A DNA stretch of 64,000 nt from Solirubrobacterales bacterium (GTDB lineage: Bacteria > Actinomycetota > Thermoleophilia > Solirubrobacterales > Solirubrobacteraceae): NCBI GenBank assembly GCA_003132505.1, contig PKXY01000034.1:124001-188000 (forward strand). Direction: 5' to 3'. Positions 46,916-56,246 of this stretch are shown here, in pieces. Position 1 is the stretch's first letter. Each line of letters opens with the position of its first letter. The position numbers and the translations under genes are program-made. Below the pieces are notes generated by a model that was not told the origin of the DNA, did not search any database, and saw only the letters and a program-made list of their open reading frames with translations.

Positions 46916-48318
46916 AGCACTTGAATCTGCAGCAGACTGGTCGTACCCGGCGACCCGCTTGGGAGGCCGGCGGTTATAGCCACCCGCTCGCCGGCCTGGC
47001 ACCAGCCGAGGCTCACGACGGTCGCGGCGGCGTCGAGAATCAACTCCTCGGTCACCTCGTGGCGGCGGATCCAGCTCGCCTGGACGCCCCACATCAGGCC
47101 GCACCGACGGACCGTCTCGCGGCCCGGTGACAGGGCGTAGATCGGGACCTCCGGGCGATGCGCGGAAACTAGGCGCGCCGAACGTCCGGAGAGCGTCGGG
47201 ACGATGATCGCGTCGAGCGAGAGCTCACGCGCCGCGGCACAGGCGGCGTAGGCAACAGTGTAGGCGGGGTCCTTCGCCGTGCGGCGCACGCGCTGCTCGT
47301 TCCAGGCGCGGTAGTCGGCGGTCTTCTCCGTCACCTCGGCGACCGCGGACATCATCGACACGGCGCCTACAGGGTAGGCGCCGACGGCGGTCTCCTGCGA
47401 CAGCATGACCGCGTCCGTGCCGTCAAGGATCGCGTTGGCGACATCGGCGACCTCGGCCCGTGTCGGGCGGCTCGAGCGCACCATCGATTCGAGCATCTGC
47501 GTCGCGGTGATCGAGGGCCGCGCAAGCTCGCCGGCGAGCGCTAGCAGGCGCTTCTGCACGAGCGGGACCTGCTCGATCGGCAGCTCGATGCCGAGGTCGC
47601 CGCGCGCCACCATCACGCAGTCGGCCGCGCGGATCACCTCGTAGGCGTTGTCGACGGCCTGCGGCTTCTCGACCTTCGCGATCAACGGCAGGCGGGTGTA
47701 CTCGCGCACGAACTCGATGTCGCTCGCGGAACGCACGAACGACAGCGCGACCAGGTCGACGCCGATCGATTCGCCGTGGGCGAGCAGCGCAAGGTCCTCC
47801 TCGGGGACCGCCGGCAGACCAACCGCCGGACCGGGGATGTTCAGCCCCTGTCGCGACGCCACGAGCCCGCCGACCTCGACCACCGCGTCGAGCTCGTGGT
47901 CTCCCGGCCGGGTGGCGCGCACGCGCAGGCGAATCGAGCCGTCCGCGAGGTAGAGGATCTCGTTGGGCTCGAGCGCGTCAGCCAGGCCCTTCCACGTGAC
48001 CGACATGCGCGAGGCGTCGCCGACGGTTTCGGAGCCGCAGTCGAAGGTCACGCTGTCGCCAGGGTTCAGCTCGGCGACGCCGTCCTTGAGCGCTCCGATC
48101 CGCAGCTTCGGCCCCGGTAGGTCCTGCAGGATCGCGACCGGGTGTCCAGCCCGGCTGGACGCGTCGCGCACGCGCTGCGCCGTCTCCGCGTGCTCGTCGA
48201 GCGATCCGTGGGAGTAGTTGAGGCGCGCCACGTCCATACCCGCCTCGACGAGCTGGAGCAGAACCTCAGGCTCCCGGGAGGCGGGACCGATCGTGGCGAC
48301 TATCTTCGTGCGGCGCAT
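46912..48318 (-). CDS. pyk: Pyruvate kinase
   Basis: A 468-residue glycolytic enzyme making pyruvate and ATP from PEP. Start ATG at 48318, giving MRRTKIVATIGPAS. Active-site segments are MDVARLNYSHGS, QDLPGPKLRIG, ARGDLGIELP and the ATP/PEP loop SRPTRAEVADVANAILDGTDAVMLSQETAVGAYP. The C-terminal allosteric domain is complete. The ADP-binding start extends no further than the TTG-like codons upstream to 48363, which look non-coding. A 12-base sequence AGCGCTGAGCGG occurs on each side of the gene (46867-46878 and 48363-48374). Confidence 0.96.
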   Translation of the reverse strand: MRRTKIVATIGPASREPEVLLQLVEAGMDVARLNYSHGSLDEHAETAQRVRDASSRAGHPVAILQDLPGPKLRIGALKDGVAELNPGDSVTFDCGSETVGDASRMSVTWKGLADALEPNEILYLADGSIRLRVRATRPGDHELDAVVEVGGLVASRQGLNIPGPAVGLPAVPEEDLALLAHGESIGVDLVALSFVRSASDIEFVREYTRLPLIAKVEKPQAVDNAYEVIRAADCVMVARGDLGIELPIEQVPLVQKRLLALAGELARPSITATQMLESMVRSSRPTRAEVADVANAILDGTDAVMLSQETAVGAYPVGAVSMMSAVAEVTEKTADYRAWNEQRVRRTAKDPAYTVAYAACAAARELSLDAIIVPTLSGRSARLVSAHRPEVPIYALSPGRETVRRCGLMWGVQASWIRRHEVTEELILDAAATVVSLGWCQAGERVAITAGLPSGSPGTTSLLQIQVL

Positions 48319-48381
48319 TGCGAGGCGCACAGTAGCGATAGCGCGGCCTGGCCGACGCAACAAGCGCTGAGCGGGGCGTGA

Positions 48382-48753
48382 CTAGGGCGCGTCGACGTCG
48401 GGAAAGTGCTCGGCGCAGTGCTCGCGCAAGCAATTCCGTACCCAGCTTCGCTCCTCGGGACTTGCCGCGCGCAGACGCCCGAGCAATTCGCGTTGAGCGC
48501 TCAGGGCCGGTGCGCCGGCGATCGTCCAGCTGACCGCCAGGCGCTCGAAGAGGAACTCCACCGCCCGCTGCCAAGCGTCTTCGCGACTTGCGCCGGGTGG
48601 CAGGTCCGAGCCGCGCGCGACGCGGGCATAGCTCGCACGCGTCGACGCCGTCAGGGCTCCGCGCAGCACGAGCGTGTTGCCCGACGTGTCGCGGTACTCG
48701 GCCGACTCGGCTTGCACTGCGGCGTGGCCACGCTGTCGCTGACGGCGCCCCAT
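48382..48753 (-). CDS. Hypothetical 123-residue protein
   Basis: From ATG at 48753. The product begins with a basic stretch GRRQRQRGH, has a central block ESAEYRDTSGNTLVLRGALTASTRASYARVARGS, and ends in helical, Arg/Glu-rich sequence REDAWQRAVEFLFERLAVSWTI and SPEERSWVRNCLREHCAEHFP. The frame continues upstream to 49092 but that part overlaps the divergent metF gene. No domain recognised; it looks like a soluble DNA- or RNA-contacting or regulatory protein at best. Real coding is supported by the neat fit between pyk and metF. Confidence 0.6.
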   Translation of the reverse strand: MGRRQRQRGHAAVQAESAEYRDTSGNTLVLRGALTASTRASYARVARGSDLPPGASREDAWQRAVEFLFERLAVSWTIAGAPALSAQRELLGRLRAASPEERSWVRNCLREHCAEHFPDVDAP

Positions 48754-48802
48754 CGCGGCCAGTCTATGTCGTGCCGGCGGCCGCCTCTGGATAATTGCTG
48801 CT

Positions 48803-49690
48803 GTGCGAATCGACCAGATGCTTGCCACGCGGACGGAGCCGGTGTTCTCGTTCGAATTCTTCCCGCCAAAGACGGAGCAGGGCGCGCGTAACCTCGACGC
48901 CGCTGTCAGGGCACTGCGCGCCCTCGAGCCGGCGTTTGTGTCCGTTACCAAGACCGGTGCCTCGACCCAGGCCGAGACGATCGAGCTGGTACGACGGATC
49001 CGGGCTGACAACGACTTTGAGGCCGCCGCCCATTTCACATGCGCCGGCGCGACGCGCACCGAGCTGCGCACGGCGCTTGACCTGCTGCGCAACAGCGGTC
49101 TCGAGAATGTCCTCGCCCTGCGCGGAGATCCGCCAAGCGGCGAGGCATTCGCCGCGCTCGATGGTGGCTTTGCCCACGCCAGCGACCTGGTCGAGATGAT
49201 CCGCTCGGACTACGACCTCTGCACGGTTGCCGCGTGCTACCCGGAGACGCACCCGGAGGCTCCCGACGCCGAGAGCGATCTCGCTCATCTCTGCCGCAAG
49301 GTAGAGGCCGGCGTCAGCGTGCTGATCACGAACCTGTTCTTCTCAAACGCGGCCTTCTTCGACTTCGAGCGCCGTGCGCGCGGCGCCGGCATCACGGTGC
49401 CGATAGTTCCCGGGATCATGCCGATCACGCGGGCGGATCAGATCAAGCGGTTCACCGCAATCGGGGGCATCACGATTCCGCCGAATCTGCTGCGCGAGCT
49501 GGACGCCCGCGGCGATGACCTCGAAGCGGTGGCCGACCTCGGCGTTGCCTACGCAACGTTGCAGTGCGCGGAGCTGCTGGCGGCGGGCGCGCCCGGAATC
49601 CACTTCTATACGCTGAACCGCTCGCCGGCCACGCGCGCGATCCTCTCCGCGCTGCGGCTCCTGCGCCCCTGGGAGACAGCGCGATCCTGA
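48803..49690 (+). CDS. metF: Methylenetetrahydrofolate reductase
   Basis: A 295-residue FAD-containing TIM barrel that reduces 5,10-methylene-THF to 5-methyl-THF for methionine synthesis. GTG at 48803 yields MRIDQMLATRTEPVFSFEFFPPKTEQG, the family start with catalytic Glu in FEFFPPK. Further landmarks are FVSVTKTGA, the AAHFTCAGATR segment, NVLALRGDPP and VPGIMPIT. Length matches bacterial MetF. It is the first of two closely spaced forward genes. Confidence 0.95.
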   Translation: MRIDQMLATRTEPVFSFEFFPPKTEQGARNLDAAVRALRALEPAFVSVTKTGASTQAETIELVRRIRADNDFEAAAHFTCAGATRTELRTALDLLRNSGLENVLALRGDPPSGEAFAALDGGFAHASDLVEMIRSDYDLCTVAACYPETHPEAPDAESDLAHLCRKVEAGVSVLITNLFFSNAAFFDFERRARGAGITVPIVPGIMPITRADQIKRFTAIGGITIPPNLLRELDARGDDLEAVADLGVAYATLQCAELLAAGAPGIHFYTLNRSPATRAILSALRLLRPWETARS

Positions 49691-49724
49691 GGCGTGTCGC
49701 GCGATCCGGGTAGCGTCCCCGCCG

Positions 49725-50384
49725 ATGCCCGAGAAGTTCAGCTACAGCGTCCGTCGCGCGCCGCGCGCGCGACAAGTCCGCGTACGGGTCGATCCCGAGC
49801 GTGGCGTCGAGGTGGTACTGCCGCCGCGGGCGCCTGAGCGGGCGGCGGCGGCCGCGGTCGCCGAGCTCTCGCCGTGGATCGAGCGCCGCCTCGCCGAGCT
49901 GGCGCGCGTTCGCGCACGAGTCGCGCGCGACGGCTCATGGCTGCCGTACCTCGACGACCGTCTGACGCTTGTCAGCGAGCCCGAGCGCCGGCGCGCCCAT
50001 CGTCAGGGCGGCGTGCTGCTGATCCCGGCCGGCGAGCATGCCCGCGGAGCGATCGAGCGCTGGTACCGGCGCGCAGCGCGCGACGAGATCGGCGCGCGTC
50101 TCGACGCGGCCACCGCCGCCGCCGGCACGCGTTACCGCGTGCTCGCGATTCGCAACCAGCGCACGCGCTGGGCGAGCTGCGCACGCGACGGGGCAATGAG
50201 CTTCAACTGGCGTCTGCTGCTGGCCCCCGAGCGCGTGCTCGACTACGTCGTCTGGCATGAGGTCTGCCATCTCGAGATCGCGGACCACTCGGCGCAATTC
50301 TGGGCACTGCTTGAGCGTCGCTTTCCCGGATGGCGCGATCCCGCGGCCTGGTTGCGCGAGAATGGCCCGGGGCTGGTGCTTTAG
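49725..50384 (+). CDS. YgjP-like zinc metallopeptidase domain protein (DUF45/WLM)
   Basis: A 219-residue soluble protein. The zinc-binding HExxH is in VVWHEVCHLEIADHSAQFW, with a third ligand probably the second His of DHSAQFW. The upstream segment RNQRTRWASCARDGAMSFNWRLLLAPE is typical of the YgjP family. N-terminal ~70 residues form a beta-rich region starting FSYSVRRAPRARQVRVRV. Such proteins are suspected proteases, but substrates are unknown in bacteria. It ends 6 bases from the convergent citrate synthase. Confidence 0.85.
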   Translation: MPEKFSYSVRRAPRARQVRVRVDPERGVEVVLPPRAPERAAAAAVAELSPWIERRLAELARVRARVARDGSWLPYLDDRLTLVSEPERRRAHRQGGVLLIPAGEHARGAIERWYRRAARDEIGARLDAATAAAGTRYRVLAIRNQRTRWASCARDGAMSFNWRLLLAPERVLDYVVWHEVCHLEIADHSAQFWALLERRFPGWRDPAAWLRENGPGLVL

Positions 50385-50390
50385 CGGCGC

Positions 50391-51731
50391 TCAGTCGCGC
50401 TGCGAGATCGGGACGTAGTCGCGCCCGCGCTCGCCCGTGTAGATCTGGCGCGGACGCGCGATCTTCTGCTCGGGATCCTGCACCATCTCGAGCCACTGAG
50501 CGATCCAGCCGCTCGTGCGCCCGATCGCGAACATCACCGGGAACATCGCCATCGGCAATCCGAGCGCCTGGTAGATCAGGCCGGAATAGAAGTCGACGTT
50601 CGGATAGAGCCGGCGCGATACGAAGTAGTCGTCGCCGAGCGCGATCTTCTCGAGCTCGGTCGCGATGGCGAGCAGCGGGTTGATGCCGGTGACTTCGAAC
50701 ACGTCGTCACAGGCCTTCTTGATGATCCGCGCTCGCGGGTCGTAGTTCTTGTAGACACGATGGCCGAAGCCCATCAGTCGCTCGCGACCTGCCTTGACGC
50801 CATCGATGAAGTCCGGGATGTTCTCGTTCGAGCCGATCCGCATCAGCATCCGGACCACCTCTTCGTTGGCTCCGCCGTGCGACGGGCCGTAGAGCGCCGC
50901 GATGCCGCCGGCGACCGCGGAGTAGGGATCGACCTGCGATGAGCCGATCGCGCGCACGGCGGTCGTGGAGCAGTTCTGCTCGTGGTCGGCGTGAAGGATG
51001 AAGAGGACATCGAGCGCCTTGGCGATCCGCGGATCCGGCTGATACTTGAGCTCCGTCATCTTGTAGAGCATCCCGAGGAGGTTCCCGGCATACTCGAGGT
51101 CGTTGTCCGGGTAGACGTATGGCTGGCCCATGTTGTGGCGGTAGGAAAACGCCGCGAGCGTCGGCATCTTGGCGATCAGCCGGATCGTCTGGATTGCCCG
51201 GTTGTCCGGGTCGTGGATCTGGTTCGCGTCGGGGTAGAACGTCGACAGCGCGCCGACGGCGCCGAGCAACATGCCCATGGGGTGCGCATCGTGGCGAAAA
51301 CCCTGGATGAAGCTCTTGAGGTTCTCGTGGACGAAGGTGTGCATCTTGATGTCGTACACCCAGGCGTCGAGCTCGTCCGTCCGCGGAAGCTCGCCGTGTA
51401 CGAGCAGAAAGGCGACCTCGAGGTAGCTCGAGTGCTCGGCCAGCTGCTCGATCGGGTAGCCGCGGTATTCGAGCACGCCGAGGTCACCATCGAGGTAGGT
51501 GACGGCGCTACGGCACGACGCGGTGTTCATGAACGCCGGGTCGTATGCGAGCAGCCCGAAGTCGTCGTCGTCGACCTTGATCTGGCGCAGGTCGAGTGAG
51601 CGAACCGCACCGTCCCTGATCGGGATCTCGTAGCTAGCACCGGTTCGGCTATCGGTGATGCTGAGCGTGTCACCGGCAGTGCCATTGGCCTCGGCTACCG
51701 GGGTACTTGCCGTCTCTGGCTCCGTGCTCAT
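50391..51731 (-). CDS. gltA: Citrate synthase (type II-like, longer form)
   Basis: A 446-residue TCA-cycle enzyme condensing oxaloacetate with acetyl-CoA. Active-site groups: FILHADHEQNCSTTAVR, GPSHGGANEEV and GFGHRVYKNYDPRARI, with the catalytic Asp further on. Its N-terminal beta-domain (DTLSITDSRTGASYEIPI) is the extension found in the hexameric, NADH-regulated bacterial type. ATG at 51731. It is the last gene of a reverse operon: PfkB kinase, small membrane protein, dcd, gltA, with gaps of 50, 4 and 6 bases. Confidence 0.96.
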   Translation of the reverse strand: MSTEPETASTPVAEANGTAGDTLSITDSRTGASYEIPIRDGAVRSLDLRQIKVDDDDFGLLAYDPAFMNTASCRSAVTYLDGDLGVLEYRGYPIEQLAEHSSYLEVAFLLVHGELPRTDELDAWVYDIKMHTFVHENLKSFIQGFRHDAHPMGMLLGAVGALSTFYPDANQIHDPDNRAIQTIRLIAKMPTLAAFSYRHNMGQPYVYPDNDLEYAGNLLGMLYKMTELKYQPDPRIAKALDVLFILHADHEQNCSTTAVRAIGSSQVDPYSAVAGGIAALYGPSHGGANEEVVRMLMRIGSNENIPDFIDGVKAGRERLMGFGHRVYKNYDPRARIIKKACDDVFEVTGINPLLAIATELEKIALGDDYFVSRRLYPNVDFYSGLIYQALGLPMAMFPVMFAIGRTSGWIAQWLEMVQDPEQKIARPRQIYTGERGRDYVPISQRD

Positions 51732-51737
51732 CGTCAG

Positions 51738-52385
51738 TCACCGTCCCAATCTGGCGTCGCTGTCCAAAGGATTATCGCCGTCCGGCCCACCGCTCGCGGC
51801 ATCGCCATAACGGCTGGGCGTGGCGTCCAGTTGCCCCTGATAGTGACTTCCGAGCTCGGCGTGGCCGTAAGGTCGCTCGGCAGGAGCGTCGAGTGCCATG
51901 AAAGAGAGCTGCGCGATCGGGAGCCCGGCCCACAGCTTGATCGGTACACGCGTCAGGTTATTCAGCTCGAGCGTCAGCGTCCCGTGCCAGCCAGGGTCGC
52001 AGAAGCCGGCGGTGGCGTGGACGATCAATCCGAGGCGGCCGAGTGAGGACTTCCCCTCGATCCGCGCGACGATGTGGTCCGGCAGGGTGACTGTTTCGAG
52101 TGTCGTTCCGAGACAGAACTCGCCGGGGTGGATCACGAACGGCTCGTCGGCTCCGATCAGGTGCGGCTCTGTGAGGTTGCGCGGCGGCTCGCGCAGGTCG
52201 ATCGCCGACGCGCGGTGGTTGTGGAAGACGCGGAAGCTGTTGCCGAGGCGGAGGTCGACGCTCGCTGGTTGGACGAGCGAGGGATCCCAGGGGTCGATCG
52301 TGATCGTGCCGTCCTCGACGAGCCGGCGGATCGTGCCGTCAGATAGCACCGATGACAGCGTCACCGGCGCACTCACGTCCGGCAT
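51738..52385 (-). CDS. dcd: dCTP deaminase
   Basis: A 215-residue enzyme that turns dCTP into dUTP for thymidylate supply. The core SSLGRLGLIVHATAGFCDPGWHGTLTLELNN holds the catalytic Glu and the substrate-binding region, and the C-terminus YGHAELGSHYQGQ is typical. A GGAGG ribosome site precedes the ATG at 52385. Some actinobacterial homologues are bifunctional deaminase-diphosphatases; sequence alone does not decide. It has a short Ser/Pro/Asp-rich tail (SRYGDAASGGPDG). Confidence 0.95.
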   Translation of the reverse strand: MPDVSAPVTLSSVLSDGTIRRLVEDGTITIDPWDPSLVQPASVDLRLGNSFRVFHNHRASAIDLREPPRNLTEPHLIGADEPFVIHPGEFCLGTTLETVTLPDHIVARIEGKSSLGRLGLIVHATAGFCDPGWHGTLTLELNNLTRVPIKLWAGLPIAQLSFMALDAPAERPYGHAELGSHYQGQLDATPSRYGDAASGGPDGDNPLDSDARLGR

Positions 52386-52389
52386 GTGA

Positions 52390-52668
52390 TCAGCCTCCGA
52401 CCTTGCAGGCCCGGGCGTTCACGCGGCGGACGCGGCTCGGCGCCGGCAGGGGGGCCGCACCGTGCGGTCCGCGGCGCGGCCTGCGAGGCACGCGCGGGCG
52501 CGGATGAGGCTCGAAGCGCAGCTTGCTGCCGCCACCTTCGTCGCTCGCCGGCAGCGGCTGCAGCTCGTTGCGCTGGCGCAGCGCGCGCCAGACGAGCCAG
52601 ATGAACCCAACGGCCGGAACCTTGAGCAGCAGAATCAGCCAGACATAGGTCCAAGTCATGCTGTGCAT
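52390..52668 (-). CDS. Small membrane-anchored hypothetical protein
   Basis: A 92-residue protein (ATG at 52668; ATG at 52659 is also possible). One N-terminal hydrophobic span, WTYVWLILLLKVPAVGFIWLVW, is followed by a basic, Pro/Arg-rich tail, so it is a single-pass protein with its C-terminus in the cytosol. It lies in the dcd-gltA operon (4-base gap to dcd). No family recognised. Confidence 0.65.
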   Translation of the reverse strand: MHSMTWTYVWLILLLKVPAVGFIWLVWRALRQRNELQPLPASDEGGGSKLRFEPHPRPRVPRRPRRGPHGAAPLPAPSRVRRVNARACKVGG

Positions 52669-52718
52669 CGATGCTACTACCCGTCCGGCCGCGCCGCCAG
52701 TCGCGGCCCGCCCGACGT

Positions 52719-53648
52719 CTAGCTGGTCGAGAAAGCGGTCATCCGTTGCAGATCGACAACGCGCTCATCGATCTCGTCCATGCGCAGACGCGCGACGCGC
52801 TCGGTGCCGAATTCCTGGACGTTGAACGATGCGATTGCCGTGCCGTAGGCCATCGCGCGGCGCAGCACATTGGGCGTAAGTGGCTTGTCGCCGCCCTGGG
52901 CGGCGATGTAGCCCACGAAGCCGCCGGCGAACGAGTCACCCGCGCCGGTCGGATCGACGACCGTCTCGAGCGGGAACGCCGGGATCGAGAAGTAGTCGTC
53001 TGCGGTGATCAACGCGGCGCCGTACTCGCCGAGCTTCGCGACCACCGCGCGCCGACCGGGCGGGCCCCACGAGAGAACCTCGCGCGCGGCGCCGACCAGG
53101 CTCGGCTTGCCCGCCAGCTGGCGCAGCTCGGCGTCGTTGAGGATCAGGCAATCGACAGCGTTGATCGCCTCGATCAGCGAGTCGCGCGCGACCTCGATCC
53201 ACAGGTTCATCGAGTCGAGCGCCGCAAAGCGCGTCTCCTGGCATTGCGCACGAACCGCGAGCTGAAGGTCCGGTTGGATGTTCGCGAGGAAAACCACGTC
53301 GCTCGAGCGCGCTGCCGCCGACAGCTTCGGCTCGAACTGTTCGAACACGCCGAGCTGGGTTTCCAGCGTCGCGCGGGTGTTCAGATCCCAGCCGTACTCG
53401 CCGCGCCAGAAGAAAGTCCGCCCACCCGGGACGTGCTCGATGCCCGACACGTCGATCTCGCGACGCCGCAGCACCTCGAGCTCGCTCTCACCAAAATCGT
53501 CGCCCACCGGACCGACGATCCGCACGACGTCGAAGAATGACGCGGCAAGCGCGAAATGCACGGCGGCGCCGCCGAGCATCCGCTCGTGCTCCCCGAACGG
53601 GGTCTTGACTGCATCAAAGGCGATCGATCCGACGACGGTGACGGGCAT
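52719..53648 (-). CDS. PfkB-family carbohydrate kinase
   Basis: A 309-residue ribokinase-like sugar or nucleoside kinase. The N-terminal GGAAVHFALAASFFD glycine pair and the C-terminal ATP/anion-hole motif DPTGAGDSFAGGFVGYIA with its catalytic Asp are present. The middle part has FAALDSMNLWIEVARDSLIEAINAVDCLILNDAEL. The phosphoryl acceptor (sugar, nucleoside or similar) cannot be named. First gene of the pfkB-dcd-gltA operon; ATG at 53648, 58 bases from the divergent oxidoreductase start. Confidence 0.9.
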   Translation of the reverse strand: MPVTVVGSIAFDAVKTPFGEHERMLGGAAVHFALAASFFDVVRIVGPVGDDFGESELEVLRRREIDVSGIEHVPGGRTFFWRGEYGWDLNTRATLETQLGVFEQFEPKLSAAARSSDVVFLANIQPDLQLAVRAQCQETRFAALDSMNLWIEVARDSLIEAINAVDCLILNDAELRQLAGKPSLVGAAREVLSWGPPGRRAVVAKLGEYGAALITADDYFSIPAFPLETVVDPTGAGDSFAGGFVGYIAAQGGDKPLTPNVLRRAMAYGTAIASFNVQEFGTERVARLRMDEIDERVVDLQRMTAFSTS

Positions 53649-53706
53649 TGAGCCGGTGAAGGCTAGCCGTCTGGGCGAGCCAGTGTTTGTTCTAGGCTGC
53701 GCGCTC

Positions 53707-54660
53707 GTGCGGGCGATTCAGATGTCGCGCTTCGGCGGCCCCGAGGTTCTGGAGCTGGTTGAGCTCGAGCGGCCGTGTCCAAGCGCGGACGAGGTGCTGA
53801 TCCGGGTCGCGATGGCCGGCGTCAACTTCGCCGACACGCATCGCCGAACCGACTCCTACGTCGCGAGAACGACGCTGCCGCTGGTCCCTGGGATCGAGGT
53901 TGCAGGTGTCCGGGAGGACACCGGTGAGCGGGTCGTCGCGCTCTGCGGCGATGGCGGCTACGCCGAGTATGCGCTCGCCGCCCGCGATCGCGTCTTCCCG
54001 GTGCCTGGCGGCGTCGAGGATGCGGCGGCGCTGGCAATGCTCGTGCAGGGCTGCACGGCCTGGCATCTGTACCGCACCGCCGGCCGAGTCCGAGACGGCG
54101 AGAGCGTCGTGATACACGCTGCTGGCGGGGGCGTGGGTTCGCTCGCGGTCCAGCTCGCGCGCCCGCTCGGCGCCGCGCGCGTCATCGCCAGCGCCTCGAC
54201 CGAGCCAAAGCTCGAACTGGCACGCGAGCTCGGCGCCGATCGGGCGCTGCTCGGTGCACCGGACGGTCTCACCGAGCGGATCCTCGCTGCCAACGACGGG
54301 CGGCCGGTCGACGTGATCTTCGACTCGGCGGGCGGTCCCGTGTTCGAGCAGTCGCTCGCCGCGCTCGCCCCATTTGGGCGGATCGTCATCTACGGCATCG
54401 CCTCGCGCGAGCAAAACCAGATCCGCACCGGTCAACTCCTGCGCAATTCGCAAGCTGTCGTCGGTTTCTGGATCTGGCACTGCCTCGAGCGTCCCGGAAT
54501 GCTCGAAGAGGCGCTCGCGGACCTGTTCGCGCGGCTCAGCGCCGGCACGCTCCGCGCGGTGATCGGCGGTGTCTACCCGCTGGCGCAGGCAGCCCAGGCG
54601 CAGATCGACCTGGCCGCACGCTCGAGCACCGGAAAGCTCGTGCTCGACCTGACACTCTGA
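53707..54660 (+). CDS. Quinone oxidoreductase-like protein (zinc-independent MDR family)
   Basis: About 317 residues from GTG at 53707. The GroES-like half has QMSRFGGPEVLELVELERP and GVNFADTHRRTDSYV, and the NADPH fold has IHAAGGGVGSLAVQLARPLGAARVIAS. The zinc ligands of alcohol dehydrogenases are absent, as in QOR/zeta-crystallin relatives, which reduce quinones or enones with NADPH. An open frame stretches back to 53278 but is antisense to the kinase gene. It is followed by the helicase gene after 55 bases. Confidence 0.9.
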   Translation: MRAIQMSRFGGPEVLELVELERPCPSADEVLIRVAMAGVNFADTHRRTDSYVARTTLPLVPGIEVAGVREDTGERVVALCGDGGYAEYALAARDRVFPVPGGVEDAAALAMLVQGCTAWHLYRTAGRVRDGESVVIHAAGGGVGSLAVQLARPLGAARVIASASTEPKLELARELGADRALLGAPDGLTERILAANDGRPVDVIFDSAGGPVFEQSLAALAPFGRIVIYGIASREQNQIRTGQLLRNSQAVVGFWIWHCLERPGMLEEALADLFARLSAGTLRAVIGGVYPLAQAAQAQIDLAARSSTGKLVLDLTL

Positions 54661-54715
54661 GCGCTTCCAAGCCGCGAGCTGCGTGCCGCGGTTGCCCAGG
54701 CCCTAAGCTGCGAGT

Positions 54716-56137
54716 GTGAAGGGATTCGAGGAGCTCGGTCTGTCCGAGCCGGTGCTTGCTGCGCTCCGTGAGGTCGGTTACGAGTCGCCAAGCCCGATTC
54801 AGGAGCAGGCGATTCCGCCGTTGCTCGCCGGCCGCGACGTGATCGGGCAGGCACAGACCGGCACCGGCAAGACCGCCGCATTCGGCTTGCCGATCATCGA
54901 GTACGTCGACCCGGCACTCGAGGAGGTCCAGGCGCTCGTGCTCACGCCGACGCGGGAGCTCTGCATCCAGGTGACGCAGGCGATTCGCGCTTACGCTGCG
55001 ACGCGCGGCATCGACGTCGTTGCGGTCTTCGGCGGGGCGCCGATCCGCAACCAGGAGGCGCAGCTCCGCGGCGGCGGTCAAATCGTCGTCGGCACGGTCG
55101 GTCGCGTGCTTGATCTCGTCTCGCGTGCGTCGCTCGTCCTCCACGACTGCCGCTTCGTCGTCCTCGACGAGGCAGACGAGATGCTCGACCTCGGCTTTCT
55201 CGAGGACGTCGAGAAGATTCTCGCCGCGACGCCTTCAGGGCGTCAGACGGCGCTCTTCTCGGCCACGATGCCGCCGCCGATCCGCCAACTGGCCGACCGC
55301 TACCTCTACGACCCGCTGATCGTCGCGGTCGAGGCGTCGACGTTGACGATCGACACGGTCGAGCAGTTCCAGCTCCCGGTCGAGACGCGGGAGAAGGCCG
55401 CGAAGCTCGTCGAGGTCCTGGCCGCCGAGCAGCCGGACCAGGCGATCGTCTTCGTCCGGACGAAGATCCGCTGCGACCAGCTTTTTCGCACCCTACGCGA
55501 CAAGGGCATGAATGTGCGCGCCCTGCACGGCGACCTCACCCAGGGCCAGCGCGACGGTGTGATGCTCGCTTTCAAGGCGGGCCGCGTGCCGATCCTCGTG
55601 GCGACCGACGTGGCGGCGCGCGGCCTCGACATCTCAACGGTTACGCACGTGATCAACTTCGACGTGCCGACCTCGCCCGACACATATGTGCATCGCATCG
55701 GGCGGACCGGGCGGGTCGGTCGCTCGGGCCGCGCGATCACCTTCGTCGAGGACCGCCAGAAGCGCGAAATGGAGGCGATCGAGCGCCATATCGGTACGAC
55801 GATCGCGCCCTGGTCGCCGGGCGCTAGCACCGTGCCGGCCAAGCTCGAGACGCGTCCGCGCCGGCATGAGAAGCCGCATGTGACACGTCCTGCCGATGAG
55901 CCTCGCGCGCGCCTCATCGCGAGCGGCGGCCGGGCGGCAGGTATCGCTGTGGCCGACCTTGTGGCCGCGGTCACACGGGCAACCGGGCTCGACGGCGAAG
56001 CGGTCAGCGACGTCAAGGTGCTCGAGCGCTTCGCGCTTTTGAGCGTCCCCGCGCCGGAGGCCGACCTCGTGATCGCGCGTGCCGACGGCGTCGAGGTCTG
56101 CGGCCACCGCCTCGCGCTCGAGCGCGCTGGCTCCTAG
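54716..56137 (+). CDS. DEAD-box RNA helicase (DeaD/CsdA-like) with C-terminal RNA-binding domain
   Basis: A 473-residue ATP-dependent RNA helicase. Motifs: Q-motif GYESPSPIQEQAIPPLL, Walker A QTGTGKTAAFG, VLTPTREL, Walker B VLDEADEML, LFSATMP, and the C-terminal RIGRTGRVGRSG. Residues ~395-473 (ARLIASGGRAAGIAVADLVAAVTRATGLDGEAV and LLSVPAPEADLVI) form a DbpA/CsdA-type RNA-binding fold. It likely remodels rRNA or mRNA, often during cold growth. GTG at 54716. The next gene is a cyclophilin 109 bases later. Confidence 0.93.
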   Translation: MKGFEELGLSEPVLAALREVGYESPSPIQEQAIPPLLAGRDVIGQAQTGTGKTAAFGLPIIEYVDPALEEVQALVLTPTRELCIQVTQAIRAYAATRGIDVVAVFGGAPIRNQEAQLRGGGQIVVGTVGRVLDLVSRASLVLHDCRFVVLDEADEMLDLGFLEDVEKILAATPSGRQTALFSATMPPPIRQLADRYLYDPLIVAVEASTLTIDTVEQFQLPVETREKAAKLVEVLAAEQPDQAIVFVRTKIRCDQLFRTLRDKGMNVRALHGDLTQGQRDGVMLAFKAGRVPILVATDVAARGLDISTVTHVINFDVPTSPDTYVHRIGRTGRVGRSGRAITFVEDRQKREMEAIERHIGTTIAPWSPGASTVPAKLETRPRRHEKPHVTRPADEPRARLIASGGRAAGIAVADLVAAVTRATGLDGEAVSDVKVLERFALLSVPAPEADLVIARADGVEVCGHRLALERAGS

Positions 56138-56246
56138 AGCCGGCAGCTCGCGCTGCTCCGCGGCGTGAGCGGTGCGCCCACGCGCTATCTTGGCCTCCCG
56201 GTCCCGAATGGGGCTGTCGCCGAACCCGATCAGAGGAGCAGCAGCG

